From contig JBBPSI010000162.1 of the NCBI GenBank assembly GCA_038093515.1, positions 1 to 56,246 of the forward strand: a stretch of 56,246 nt of DNA. The letters are read 5' to 3'. Positions 23,057-33,147 of the stretch are shown piece after piece. Source of the DNA: Butyriboletus loyo. Lineage: Eukaryota > Basidiomycota > Agaricomycetes > Boletales > Boletaceae. The position numbers and the translations under genes are program-made. The first letter of the stretch is position 1; the number at the start of each line of letters is the position of its first letter. The notes under the pieces were generated by a model, which made no database searches, was not told the origin of the DNA, and saw nothing but the letters and a program-made list of their open reading frames with translations.

Positions 23057-24514
23057 ATGTTCCTTTCTAAAACACACCTTTCTCTGATACTTATCATGTT
23101 GTCCGCCGTGGATGCGAGTCCTGCCAGTCATAGTCGCGGTAAGGCCACCATTAGCCTTACGAGGAAGATCAATGCACTTGGCGACATGAGCTTTATTGAC
23201 ACGGACCGCGCTCGTGCCCAGGCCATGAAAAAGGCTACCCAGCTTGGCAAACGCAGCGGATCCGTCAGCGTCACAAACGCCGTAATGTCGTACACTGCTC
23301 AGGTTGGAGTTGGTACTCCGGCAACAAACTGTACGGGGATTTGCTGCCATTGTAGATGCAGAAACTGATTGATCACAGACACGCTTCTGATTGATACCGG
23401 AAGCTCCAACACATTCGTGGGAGCAAATAAGTCGTACACTCCAACCAGCAGCAGTCGTGACACCGGAAATACTGTTGTACGTTTCTGATGTCCTCGTATC
23501 GTTTGCGTCGAGCTTAGCGGTGATCATAGTCAGTAGTCTACGGCTCTGGGTATTTCTCTGGAGAGGAATGGATTGATACCGTCACGCTCGGCCCTCGTTT
23601 GGTGATCGACCAACAATCTATTGGCGTGGCCAACACATCCAGGGGTTTCGCTGGCCTTGGCGTTGATGGTATCCTTGGTGTAGGCCCCGTTGATCTGACT
23701 GTGGGTACGGTCAACAATACAAAAACGGTCCCTACGGTATCGGACAACCTCATCTCTCAAGGAACGATATCCACGGAGGTGCTTGGTATCTATTTCGTGC
23801 CGTTCAACGACTCCGAGAGGGGTATCAACGGAGAGCTTACGTTTGGCGGTTATGATAGCAACGTCACGATTGGCTCCGTTAACTATGTTCCGCTCACGAC
23901 AACCTCACCTGCATCCCAATCCTGGGGTATCAACATGGAATCGATCGCATACGGCGACGACACCATCCTGTCGTCGACCGCTGGTATCGTTGACACTGGC
24001 ACCACCCTCATCCTCATCGCCAGTAGTGAGTGACGTCTGGAGCCCGAGTACTCGGCCATGGCGCGCTGACATCTTCTGTCGGGTTCTACAGATGCATTCC
24101 AGGAGTACCAGTCCAAGACCGGCGCTGTCGTGGACTCTGCCACCCGCTTTCTCAGAATCACCTCCGCCCAATATGCCAACTTGGAATCGATGTACTTCAA
24201 TATCGGGAACAGTTCGTACGAGCTAACGGCGAACGGGCAGATCTGGCCTCGTTCGCTCAATACCGCCATCGGAGGTAGCTCTAGTTCGATCTACCTCGTC
24301 GTCAACGACATTGGAACGCCATCTGGGTCTGGCCTCGACTATATAATTGGATACGCCTTCCTGTGCGTCCACAACTGTTTTGCCTTCCGTCCGCAGCGAG
24401 CGTAGAATCTGATGTTTGCGACTTTTTAGGGAGCGCTACTATAGCGTATTTGATACCACGAACGAACGGGTCGGTTTCGCTAAGACTGCCTACACTTATT
24501 CTACATCTAACTAA
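23057..24514 (+). CDS. Secreted aspartic protease AP3 (A1 family, polyporopepsin-like)
   Basis: Five exons in phase: 23057-23330, 23379-23476, 23530-24025, 24092-24362 and 24430-24514, giving 407 residues. Signal peptide MFLSKTHLSLILIMLSAVDA, propeptide ending near LGKRSG, catalytic motifs LLIDTGSSNTF and GIVDTGTTLI. Exon 3 is 12 bp longer than in AP1/AP2, with an insert around GFAGLGVDG and NDSERGINGE. Exons 1-3 are nearly identical to AP4, but exon 4 and intron 4 resemble AP2 much more than AP4. It lies downstream of the noxR pseudogene, as AP1 lies downstream of noxR. Intron 1 starts GTACGG. Confidence 0.93.
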
Positions 24515-24555
24515 GTGTCATCATTGCCGACTATTCGATTTGATGTGTCTCGTGT

Positions 24556-25056
24556 GGTGGCTGTCTATCCGATCATTGTAATAGGAGGTGGTACAACTCC
24601 AAGGCTAGTGCTTGATTCGATACCCAGCAGAACTTTATAGATCAGTCAAGTCAATCAGGGGCAGGATAGAAACTGCCAAGTAGACGACTCGTGCAGAAGT
24701 AGACCGCCCGTGAGTGGTGGGCCCGTACATTCAACAAGCCTCTGGTCTACTACACAATGGTTCGAGCAGAGCCGCCGCGTGAGCTAACGAAGCGACACAA
24801 ATTTTTGCATGTGAGGACAAAGAACCGAAAGTACATATGGGGCTTAGACTATTGGGTGGTACACGCGGAGGGTCCTCGGTAGTACCTTACACAGCTTGAT
24901 CTGTTTCATGCTTTCTAGCCTCCAAAGTACATTACGTAAGCGTCTGGCTGATTACGTAACGAATTGATTGTCAATTTTCCCACCACTCATTTTATCCGTC
25001 TCGCTAGATTATTGCTCGTCGGGCACCACGAAAGGACCGTCCGGCTTGGTGGACTG
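24556..25056. other. Intergenic spacer before the lipase gene
   Basis: No gene or repeat recognised. The palindromic pair TACGTAA...TTACGTAA lies near 24934-24960, about 100 bp before the lipase start, of unknown meaning. Confidence 0.35.
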
Positions 25057-26617
25057 ATGGCCCACTTCCCACTCATTGGTCGGCTTTCGCTCAAGGAATA
25101 CCTTGCCCTCCTCGTTGGCCTCTCCATCCTTGGCGTTGCGACGCTCCTCCGCTTCACAGTGTTGCTCCTCCCAAAGCCCGTCTTTGCCTGGTTCTACAAC
25201 CGCTCTCAGATTCTCTTTGACCGTTTCTCCAGTCCACGTGGCTCACCAACGACAGAGGAGGCCTTCGCCTCCGCTATCCGCGTTGCTAAAGACTTTGGGG
25301 AGCTCTCTGCACTGTATGGGTATGCGCACGAGGAGCACATCGTCCTGACCAGGGATGGTTATCTCCTGACCTTGCACCGTATTCCTAAGCGCAAGGGTGA
25401 GCGTGCTGTGCGTCCCTCTGAAGCAGACACGAGGAAACCGGTGGTATATCTCCACCATGGGTTGCTCATGAACAGCGAGGTGTGGGTGTGTCTGACGGAC
25501 GAGGCTCGCTGTTTGCCTTTCGTGCTTGCAGAACAAGGTATGTGTGAATGTGTGTGGACGCGTGCGATATCATCGGGTGCTCATCCCGTACGTTCGTTCC
25601 ATGCGATCTGCAGGCTTTGACGTTTGGCTCGGGAACAACCGCGGCAACAAGTACTCGAGAAAGTCTATCCATCACAAGCCAAACTCCTCCAAGTTCTGGA
25701 ATTACAGTCTAGACGAGTTTGCTTGGTATGATATTCCCGACTCGATTGAATACATCCTCGCTCGTACCGGCGTGGGTAGCCTCGGTTACGTTGGGTTTAG
25801 CCAAGGCACCGCGCAGGCCTTCGCCGCGTTGAGCGTCAATCCGCAGCTGAACGAAAAGGTGAATGTGCTAGTCGCACTTGCGCCAGCAATGAGCCCCGCA
25901 GGATTGTCTGCTCCCGTTGTAGACGCGCTTATGAAGGCGTCGTGAGTCATCTCTCGAGTCTCTCATTGCACTATTCTCGCTGATCATTACCCGTTTTGTT
26001 ATCGATTCCACAGTCCGACATCGGTATACCTTGTCTTCGGACGAAAAGCGATTCTTTCCTCGGTTGCGACCTGGCAAGCGTTCTTCTACCCACCTATCTT
26101 CACGTCCATCATCGATGCTTCCCTTGATTTCCTCTTCTCCTGGGACAGCCGCAACATCACCGCCACCCAAAAAATGGCAGCGTACGCTCACTTGTACTCG
26201 TACGCCTCCGTCAAGTCAGTCGTGCACTGGTTCCAGATCATGCGCGAGTCTGCCTTCCAGATGTTTGACGACGATGTCACCGTTTTTGGCACTGCCGCAA
26301 ATTCTGGGAAAGCATACCGTCCCCCGCGGTTCCCTACGCGGAACATAGAGACTCCGATTCTGTTGCTGTATGGCAATAGGGATAGTCTCGTAGATATCGA
26401 TGCGATGGTCGGTGCGCTGCCGGTGAGTGGGACGCGAGTGAGGAAACTGAATGGGTATGAGCACCTGGACATATTGTGGGGGAAGGACGTCGACAAGGAT
26501 GTGTTCCCGGAGGTCGTGAATGCCTTGCGAATGCACTGTGAAAGCCCGGTAGGGGCGATACGCAATGGTGTAAAAGTGTTCGAGATGGAGACGGACCTGG
26601 AGGAACTGCAGGAGTGA
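25057..26617 (+). CDS. Membrane-anchored acid-lipase-type hydrolase (steryl ester hydrolase-like)
   Basis: Alpha/beta hydrolase related to the yeast Tgl1/Yeh steryl ester hydrolases. Exons 25057-25537, 25614-25941 and 26014-26617 give 470 residues. A hydrophobic segment near the N-terminus (LALLVGLSILGVATLLRFTV) is a likely membrane anchor. Next comes the partial AB-hydrolase lipase signature (YGYAHEEHIVLTRDGYLLTL), then the oxyanion-side HHGLLMNSEVW. The nucleophile elbow is GFSQG with Ser223, and the other triad members are probably Asp in YGNRDSLVD and His in NGYEHLDILWG. An upstream in-frame ATG at 24964 would add 31 residues; 25057 was preferred because it places the anchor near the start as in the family. 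Substrate (sterol ester or triglyceride) is not determined by the sequence. Confidence 0.9.
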
Positions 26618-27365
26618 AAAGTACGTCGACATTGACGTCTCATTGACTGGATATTGTCTCGGACGATTCCTATTGTAGTCTCTTTGTATTGGTCACGGTC
26701 AGCCTAGACTGATCGCTGATTTGCACGTTAAAACGTTATATAGCTTAGTTTTTTTTAGCTTACTTTGATGGAGTGTTAATGTCAGGTCCCTATCTGCCTA
26801 TCGATTCAGGTCTAGTGAAGGACCACACCGAAGTTCAAACTCGGTCTGTCGCATTTGTTTGATACGTTGAGAGTGTCTCTGTAGCCATTATCGAGTCGAA
26901 CGACCCTACCTTGTAGACCGATGCATAAACGGGACAGTGAGGTTCGTACGTACTTTTTCTGCCTTGTTTTTGGCGTAGGCCCACCTTGAAAAAAAAAAGT
27001 CACCTCAAGCCTGCGCGCGTTCTTGTGATCGGACGAGTCGTCGAGTTATCCCACATGGGAATGCAAGCCGACCAAATTTCCCTGAGGTGAAATCCTGGAC
27101 TCCGAGAAAGGGGGCAAACGAACAGGCATCCTAGTTCCCAGTTCCAATTGGGTTCCAGTGAGGGAATCCAACGCGTCGACACAGGTGAAAATTCGGAGGG
27201 GGGAACAGTCGATCCAGATCAATGGAACACGGCGAGGAGCGCCAACACAAGAACTTGAACGCACGACGCCGTGGCCGCCGTCACTAGAAGACCTAGTTTG
27301 GAAACTGGACGGACGATGCAGGTATGGATGTGTATATGTAGCCGTTCGGGTCGCCTTGGGGTACA
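26618..27365. other. Intergenic, no supported gene
   Basis: Lies 3' of the lipase gene. Short frames only. A run of A at about 26990-26998 and TTTTTTT near 26749 are the only notable tracts. Confidence 0.4.
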
Positions 27366-27720
27366 AACGTTGATACGCTCAGGACTCGCGTCCACGGTGG
27401 ACAACCGTCGATCATCGACGTGATAAATATAAGATAAAGGCGTGTTTCAGAAGCGAACGATATTTGGTGGTTTCATAGTGGCGGGTCTGGAGAACTGGAG
27501 GTTATGCCAATCGAGTGAGGTTCTGGTTGATCCCCATGCTTTGGCTTTGAAAGACGTCACGCTCGGTTGTTCATGAGACTGGAAATGGAGAAGGGCCAGA
27601 GACGTGACGCGCCGACTCACCGGGGTCATGGTACCATCGAGACTGCGTGTTCCCTCACGAACATCGCGAGGCGCAACTGCACATGTCCGTAGGGTTGGGC
27701 AGAACCGTCGGAGGGCTACT
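27366..27720 (-). pseudogene. 5' remnant of a fifth aspartic protease gene with its promoter
   Basis: Read on the minus strand, this matches the AP3/AP4 flank and signal-peptide region: GAACAACCGAGCGTGACGTC, GGGGATCAACCAGAACCTC, AACCTCCAGTTCTCCAGACC, an ATG, AAACACGCCTTTATCTTATA, and GTCCACCGTGGACGCGAGTC. The frame after the ATG is broken by a TGA within ten codons. Similarity stops after the signal peptide, so only the promoter and first coding bases were retained. Confidence 0.75.
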
Positions 27721-28044
27721 CAATCCTTAGCATATCGAATCGTTTTGTGTCGTTGTAGCGGGACCGCAGTTAGCCGATATCAGCCTGAATTCAACCCCCG
27801 AGTGACAGTCGACTGTTGGATCCGTACATATCGAGGCTAGTTAGCCTGCCATTCCCAGGGTGGTATGACAGGTTGACTGGGTATTCAAGGTGATGAAGTT
27901 GAGGTGATTCTTGCACAATCTGATTATTTTCCCCACATCGCTGTAACAAAACCTTATGGAGGGTATGTACATGGGATAGCTGCTAGGGTCACTCAAATTC
28001 TGCCTCAGCCATGTTGGGTAAATTAGATCAACGCCGTCGAATGC
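27721..28044. other. Intergenic spacer
   Basis: Short stretch between the protease remnant and the 3' end of the PXR1-like gene. No feature seen. Confidence 0.35.
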
Positions 28045-29442
28045 TCACGAACGTTTCTTTTTGTGTTCCTTTTTGTGTTTCTTGCTAGGTTCGTCGCTAT
28101 CATTGAGCTGCTGGTTAACGGGCGCCTGCTGCTCTCGCTCGCGACGTTTTTTATGCTGCTTGGATGTCCTCTCCACATCGTCCTCTTTCATCTGCTCCTT
28201 TGCATCGCTAGACACACCATTGGGTATAGTCTGGTTACCCTCGGCTTCTCGCCGTCTCCGTTTCTCTGCCTTGCGCTCCGCCTTCCGGCGTTGTTTCTCC
28301 GTCATCATGTCTTGATCATCGGCATCGACGACGGAAACTCGGCTGCCTATGCCTCTTCGTGGTGGCTCGCCGTCGTCGTCGGGTGGTGGTGCATTCGATA
28401 ATCCGGGTCCAAGTGCGGTGGCGTCGAGACCGAGTGTAGCAGAACACGATGATGATGATGCAGGGAAAGAGGAAGAGCGAGCGAGAAGTTTTTCCTTGAA
28501 GTAATCTGCGACACTCTTGGTTGACGTTGTCAGATTGTCAAGCGAGAGTGAAGGTTGAGGGCTGGAGGTCAACGTGGACGGTGGCGTGGGTGCGGGAGTC
28601 GACGTCGACGTGGATACGGACGAAGAGGGTGCGATTCCAAGAATTTCAGAGATGGCTGATGTGGGTTTGCCTGCGATACGCGTTGCGGCCCGGATGCGCG
28701 CACGATAACTGCCATAACCGAAGATGAGAGGGAAATAGAGAATCAGTAAGCGTGCATAACTTACGCCATCGGACGGGGTTTGGGTTTGGGTATTGGTTCA
28801 GGGTGAACCCCCGATAAAGAGAGTGCTGGGGGTTCTGAAGTACGATCGACGACAGGAGCAGCAGAGTCATCGGGGCTGGATTTCTGGCGCTTCTCCTTCC
28901 GTTTCTTTCTCGTGTTCTCGTTGGTATCTGGATCATCTCGGTCCTTGTGTTTCCGTTTTTTCGTCGTTACGGACGACTCGTTTCCCATTTCCCCCTCAAC
29001 TGTTTCCTGTGCGCGCACGCACGCATTGTCCATCGCCGTCTCCCGCTCTCCCCCCCCCTCCCCTTCCGCAACCTCGGTGTCTGCACCCTTTCCCTGCTCG
29101 GCACTCTCATTCAGTCTCTTCAGCAGTGCCTCAAACTCCTTGTTCTGCTTCCACGCAATACCGTTGGGATCTCGTTGGTGCTGTGCGCCAATGCCCATCA
29201 TATCGAGCTTTTTTTGGGCCTTGAGGTGCGTCTTCACCCCGTCGCCTGATGACCCGAGGCCCTGGGACGCATCCCACCCGAATTTTGAGAGATAAGAGTG
29301 GCCAAAACGAGAGGCATCTGCAGTGCGGGGGGGACGTGAGCGTGAACGTGATGGTGGTAGACGAGGGCTCACCGTCAGCCCAACTCAAATTTCTAGGGTC
29401 AGCGGGAATGCGCTGTTTTAGTTTGCGGCCTGCGAGGCCCAT
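28045..29442 (-). CDS. PXR1: PXR1/PinX1-like G-patch ribosome biogenesis protein
   Basis: PXR1 is a nucleolar G-patch protein needed for rRNA and snoRNA processing and related to the telomerase inhibitor PinX1. Three exons close in phase: 29442-29373, 29317-28765 and 28708-28045, giving 428 residues. The N-terminus MGLAGRKLKQRIP...NLSWADD is the family hallmark. The G-patch follows (RFGHSYLSKFGWDASQGLG, then KAQKKLDMMGIGAQ), then NGIAWKQNKEFEALLKRLN. The middle is charged and lysine-rich (TTKKRKHKDRDD, NTRKKRKEKRQK). After the second intron come AYRARIRAATRIAGK and SVADYFKEKLLA, and a basic tail (KKHKKEHKKKR) that should direct nucleolar import. Length is somewhat longer than yeast PXR1 because of Ser/Pro linkers. 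Confidence 0.93.
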
Positions 29443-29661
29443 CACTGACAGTGCGTGAATGTGGAGAATTGAAGTTTGAGGATATTGAGGGTCACTATCC
29501 ATAATAGGTTATTGACCCCCTCTCTGGCGAAACGCTCTAGCAGCCATCGTCCAACTTCATTTCGTCGACAAGTGGTGGTCCCTTTCGAGGCGCCCATAAC
29601 ACTGTTCAGTTCAGTTTGTCACTTTCTCAGTCACTTACTTTGCAACTTCCCCTGGTGCTAG

Positions 29662-31421
29662 ATGCTCAAGCCCACACCCTCAGCGCCGACGAAACGCGAA
29701 GTTTTTCTTCTCGCTCTCCTCCTCCTCGCATTGCTCTCGCTGTCTGGTGCAGGCTCTAGTGTTCGGGAGTCACGCGGTTCACGCTTAGTTCCGGTAAATG
29801 TGGCCCAGAAACACGACTCTAACCTCGAGTCTGCGTCGCAGGACTCGGATGTCGAAATCCCATCTACCGAATCAGAGCATTGGCGCACGCGTGTAACATG
29901 GCCCTCCAAAAAAGTGCCATCAACAACCATAGTTTCTCATGTCCCTGGTGCGCGACCCGTATCCCGACCCGATTCACTACCAACCCTTGCATTCAAGGCT
30001 GGACGATATTTGACAATCTGTTTTTGCTGAACGGGACCGTTTTTATCGTTGCTGACGACCCGGAGTCCGTTCCAGATCGCACGTCCATCACGTCGAAGGG
30101 CGTCAGGATAGCCAACGGCGCCGCGGCTGTCACAGCCCGTTTACCAACTGACCGCGAACTTCGTGTTATCTCCACCGGTGAAGCACAAGAACTATTTGGA
30201 ACCAGCGCAGATCTTATAGATGGAACCACGGTACGTCATTCCTCACGACAAACGCACCATATCTAAAACTCAACTCAGTGGATCGTTAACGACCCTCCCC
30301 AATTGTACGTTTATTTTAACTATGATAGGATACCTTGCCGAATTGCTGTATTTTATCAGCATCACACATTACTACCATTGGTCTGCAGAGCTCTTCTTCG
30401 GGTTCTGGCGGACGTACTCTTCATTAGACCCTTCTATCCCTGCTGATGGCTCGTCGTCGCTCCCCGCCGTGCGTCGCATCTGGTTCGTCCACTCAGATGC
30501 CGATCATTGGAGAGACTACGCCTCGATGAACCAATGGGTCCTCCGCAGTACCTTCCCTTCCGCCACTGCTGAATACTCCGCGGATTGGCAAGACCGCGCG
30601 GAGATGGGGCGGCCGGTGATCCTCGATCGCGTCATTTTCTCTGATCGCTCAGCTACGATGAAAGGTGAAGACTTCGTGCGTACGGAACGTATCGCTTCCG
30701 AGGCATTCGCACTGCCGGGAAGTGTATACTGGTGGACCATGATCCGTGATGCAGTGACGAAATTTAGTCTGCCGGACCAGGGCATTGATGAAAGTTCAAG
30801 ACCTGTCATCACCTACCTCTCACGTCAAGAATGGGGTCGACGTATGCTGATCCAGAAAGACCATGAAAAGCTTTTGAAGGAACTGTACAAGCTGCGCGAT
30901 CAGTATGGGGTTGAGGTGAATGTCGTGAGCATGGAAACCCTCTCCCATGCGGAACAGTTCAGGTTAGCTTCGCGGACGACGGTGAGTGCATGGCATTCAG
31001 CAACACGGGATACGTTTGATTGACTGGGTTGAACCTGCCGGTGGAACCCATTTTTTGAGGACAGATCTTGATGGGCGTGCATGGTAACGCGCTGACGTCC
31101 CTCGTGTGGATGAAACCCACCCAAAAATCGACGGTGATCGAGTTCATGTACCCTGGCGGGTTCGCACGCGACTACGAGTACACTGCGCATGCGCTTGGGA
31201 TTGTGTACCATGGCGTTTGGAACGACAGGCGCGTATCCACCGTCTTGGATCGCTACGTTCGTTCATCTTGACGACGACTTTACAGGACATTCACGCACCC
31301 CGAATTACCATCGGCCAAGTATGTAGAAGGGTTCCAGGGGAACAGCATACCCTTGGACGGCGAAGTTGTCGCGAAGCTTTGTCTAGAAAGACTGCAGTTA
31401 TCTCCCTCCACTGAACATTGA
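29662..31421 (+). CDS. Golgi glycosyltransferase of family GT61 (DUF563)
   Basis: GT61 enzymes add pentose, N-acetylglucosamine or similar sugars to glycans in the secretory pathway. Six exons: 29662-29947, 29998-30230, 30279-30304, 30360-30981, 31065-31228 and 31286-31421, giving 488 residues. A type II anchor (VFLLALLLLALLSLSGAG) follows a short cytosolic tail. Family motifs appear after joining exons: GWTIFDNLFLLNGT, THYYHWSAELFFGFWRTY, GVHGNALTSLVWM, IEFMYPGGFARDY and HALGIVYHGVWNDR, then FTHPELPSAKYVEGFQG. The last intron has a GC donor (GCGCGT); the alternative GT donor four bases later shifts the frame away from the conserved ending. Exon 3 is only 26 bp. Acceptor glycan unknown. Confidence 0.88.
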
Positions 31422-31649
31422 GTGTCAGATCGGGCTCTGGGGTCAACATTCCCTGTCCCTGGCTGACGTTCGTGTATACCTTGATGTATATAGGAATTCT
31501 TATTTTACCCGTGATGATGCAAAGCCTAGAGTTTTGGTGTATATTCCTTGGCACTGAAATTCGAACTGGAAGGTGGCCGGGTTCAAGTAAGTATATTATA
31601 TCCATCAAACTTTTCACTAAGGACGACTATTCGAGACCGTTGTGTGCGC
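31422..31649. other. Short intergenic spacer
   Basis: Convergent 3' ends of the GT61 gene and the CHAT pseudogene. Nothing else seen. Confidence 0.35.
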
Positions 31650-32880
31650 TAGATGCCAATATGGATGAATAAGATCTGCTGGTCAAACGGGATCTTTCCG
31701 CGCAACGCTTTCAGCGTCATGTGCAGAACGACCGCAGCCATGGAACAATCCAAACGCATAGACGACCTATCCAACAAGTGCGTGTAAAAAGTGGACACAA
31801 CCCGGCCAGCAATAGCATTGAAGCCCCGCAGACTGCATCGCCGCCGCAAGATGGATCACTTCGTCTGGCGTCGTCGCATCGCCGACGGTGGTACGACACG
31901 CCGAGAGGAACGCAAACTCGGGATTCCCAAAGTCGGATTGAACGCGCTTTTTGAGCGTCAAGCGGCCGTCGTATAAGGCAAAGCAGGACTCGAACGCGTG
32001 TGCCTTGTCGGGGATGCCATGGCAGGCGAGGTGAAGCCGCTCGCAGCGTTTGAATGCGTCGGTGGCACGCGTCTTCGTTTGCGGGGGGCGTGACGCGAGC
32101 ACGATCGCGGACGTGTTCTGCGACGAGGGCGAGCTCGGGGGTAGCTGATGGGAGAGGGGACTCTCCCGATGGCTCTGACGCATCAACAACTGTGAATGGT
32201 AGATTATCCAAGAGCGGGCGTGTTCGTTTGCTCGAACGAAGAAGCGTGCCGAGTGTTGGCGTGTACGACGAAATGTAGAGGTCTGAAAGATTTGGTTCCC
32301 CTTTCTGAAAAGGACCAGTGGCGGGGAATGGGAGAAACGTAAAGTCGATGGTTGGATATCACCAGATGCGTAAATTATGAAGATGGCGTGTTCTTGGAGA
32401 GTCCGAGCGACGGGTTCAACAGGGCAATCCCAAAGCTCACGGAGGATGATTGTAATATTCTTTGCGGTAAAAAGCTCCGGCTGGTCTACGACGCGTCGGA
32501 ATCGGGAGGCCCGCGACGAGAGGTGAGCTTTCATAGTATCGAGCTGAACGTGGACTGGATCGTTGTCGTACAGGATTATCAACGCGTCAGTAGTGTACTG
32601 AGTGGCGTTCATGATGATAACAGGTCCCTCCTTTGCGGTACTTTGGAGGTCGGTAGCCGGGGACGGTGCGAATACGGGATATCACATCGTCAAGTTCTCT
32701 GGTCAGTTTCCGCGTTGGCGTCGTCGGCGAGATTTGCTGGCATCAGTACCTAAGGAAGAGAGATCATCGAGCTGTGTCCAGAATACTGTCCGCTCCTGTT
32801 CCAAAAGCTCAACCGCCGCCTTGGTATTCCCGTTACTCGCTGCGTGGTGCACTGGATATCGGAGCTAGTGGTGTGCCAGG
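31650..32880 (-). pseudogene. CHAT-domain (caspase-like) protein pseudogene
   Basis: CHAT proteins are caspase-like peptidases, often with TPRs and greatly expanded in Agaricomycetes. The order of motifs is intact but spread over several frames. KAAVELLEQERTVFWTQLDD (about 32830-32770) is a TPR-like helix. LTRELDDVISRIRT follows, then AKEGPVIIMNATQY, DALIILYDNDPVHVQLDT and ITIILRELWD. RIW-stop-YPTIDFTFLPFP has a TGA where the family has Trp. Then come FQKGEPNLSDLYISSYTPTL, the catalytic His in LHLACHGIPD, the catalytic Cys in FAFLSACRTT and GDATTPDEVIHLAA, and finally FDQQILFIHIGI at the end. At least four frame breaks plus the nonsense codon show that it is dead. Its 5' part is lost before about 32880. 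Confidence 0.85.
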
Positions 32881-33147
32881 TGAAGCCCTGGCCTTGGGCC
32901 TTATATGATAGACCAGGCCCAGCCAAGCGTATTGAAGGGAATTTATGAACGGCAATGCTCTTCTGGTCGACAAATCGATTGGTCCTGAAGGACCCGCGCA
33001 CGTGACACAGAACACGTCGAGTGACAGCCATGTCCTAGTATCAGACTTTCCACGCGTTGACCTTGTTCAAGATATCTCCTCCAACCCAAACTTAAATGAC
33101 GGATATCGTGCTATTAATTGCTTCACTTGTCCTTTAGATTTGATTGA

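Larger units (their letters stand above)
21976..24555. repeat. Left arm of a 2.6-kb inverted duplication (contains AP3)
   Basis: Reverse-complement match to about 43093-45826. Matching landmarks in order are GGCGTTCTTTGGGACGAGTA (22046), the SINE 3' end with a T run (22112), GCACGCCTTCCGCTTTCCAT (22335), GTTGAGCGGCGGAATTTGTC (22572), ACGCGGCCTCGATGGTATTG (22807), AP3 itself, and its 3' flank. The right arm has extra sequence at several points (an 8-bp repeat array, SINE body). Confidence 0.85.

Noticed and set aside
31233..31415. GT-AG ending of the GT61 gene (DIHAPRITIGQV...)
   Set aside because: It loses the conserved THPELP...EGFQG ending, which the GC donor preserves in frame.
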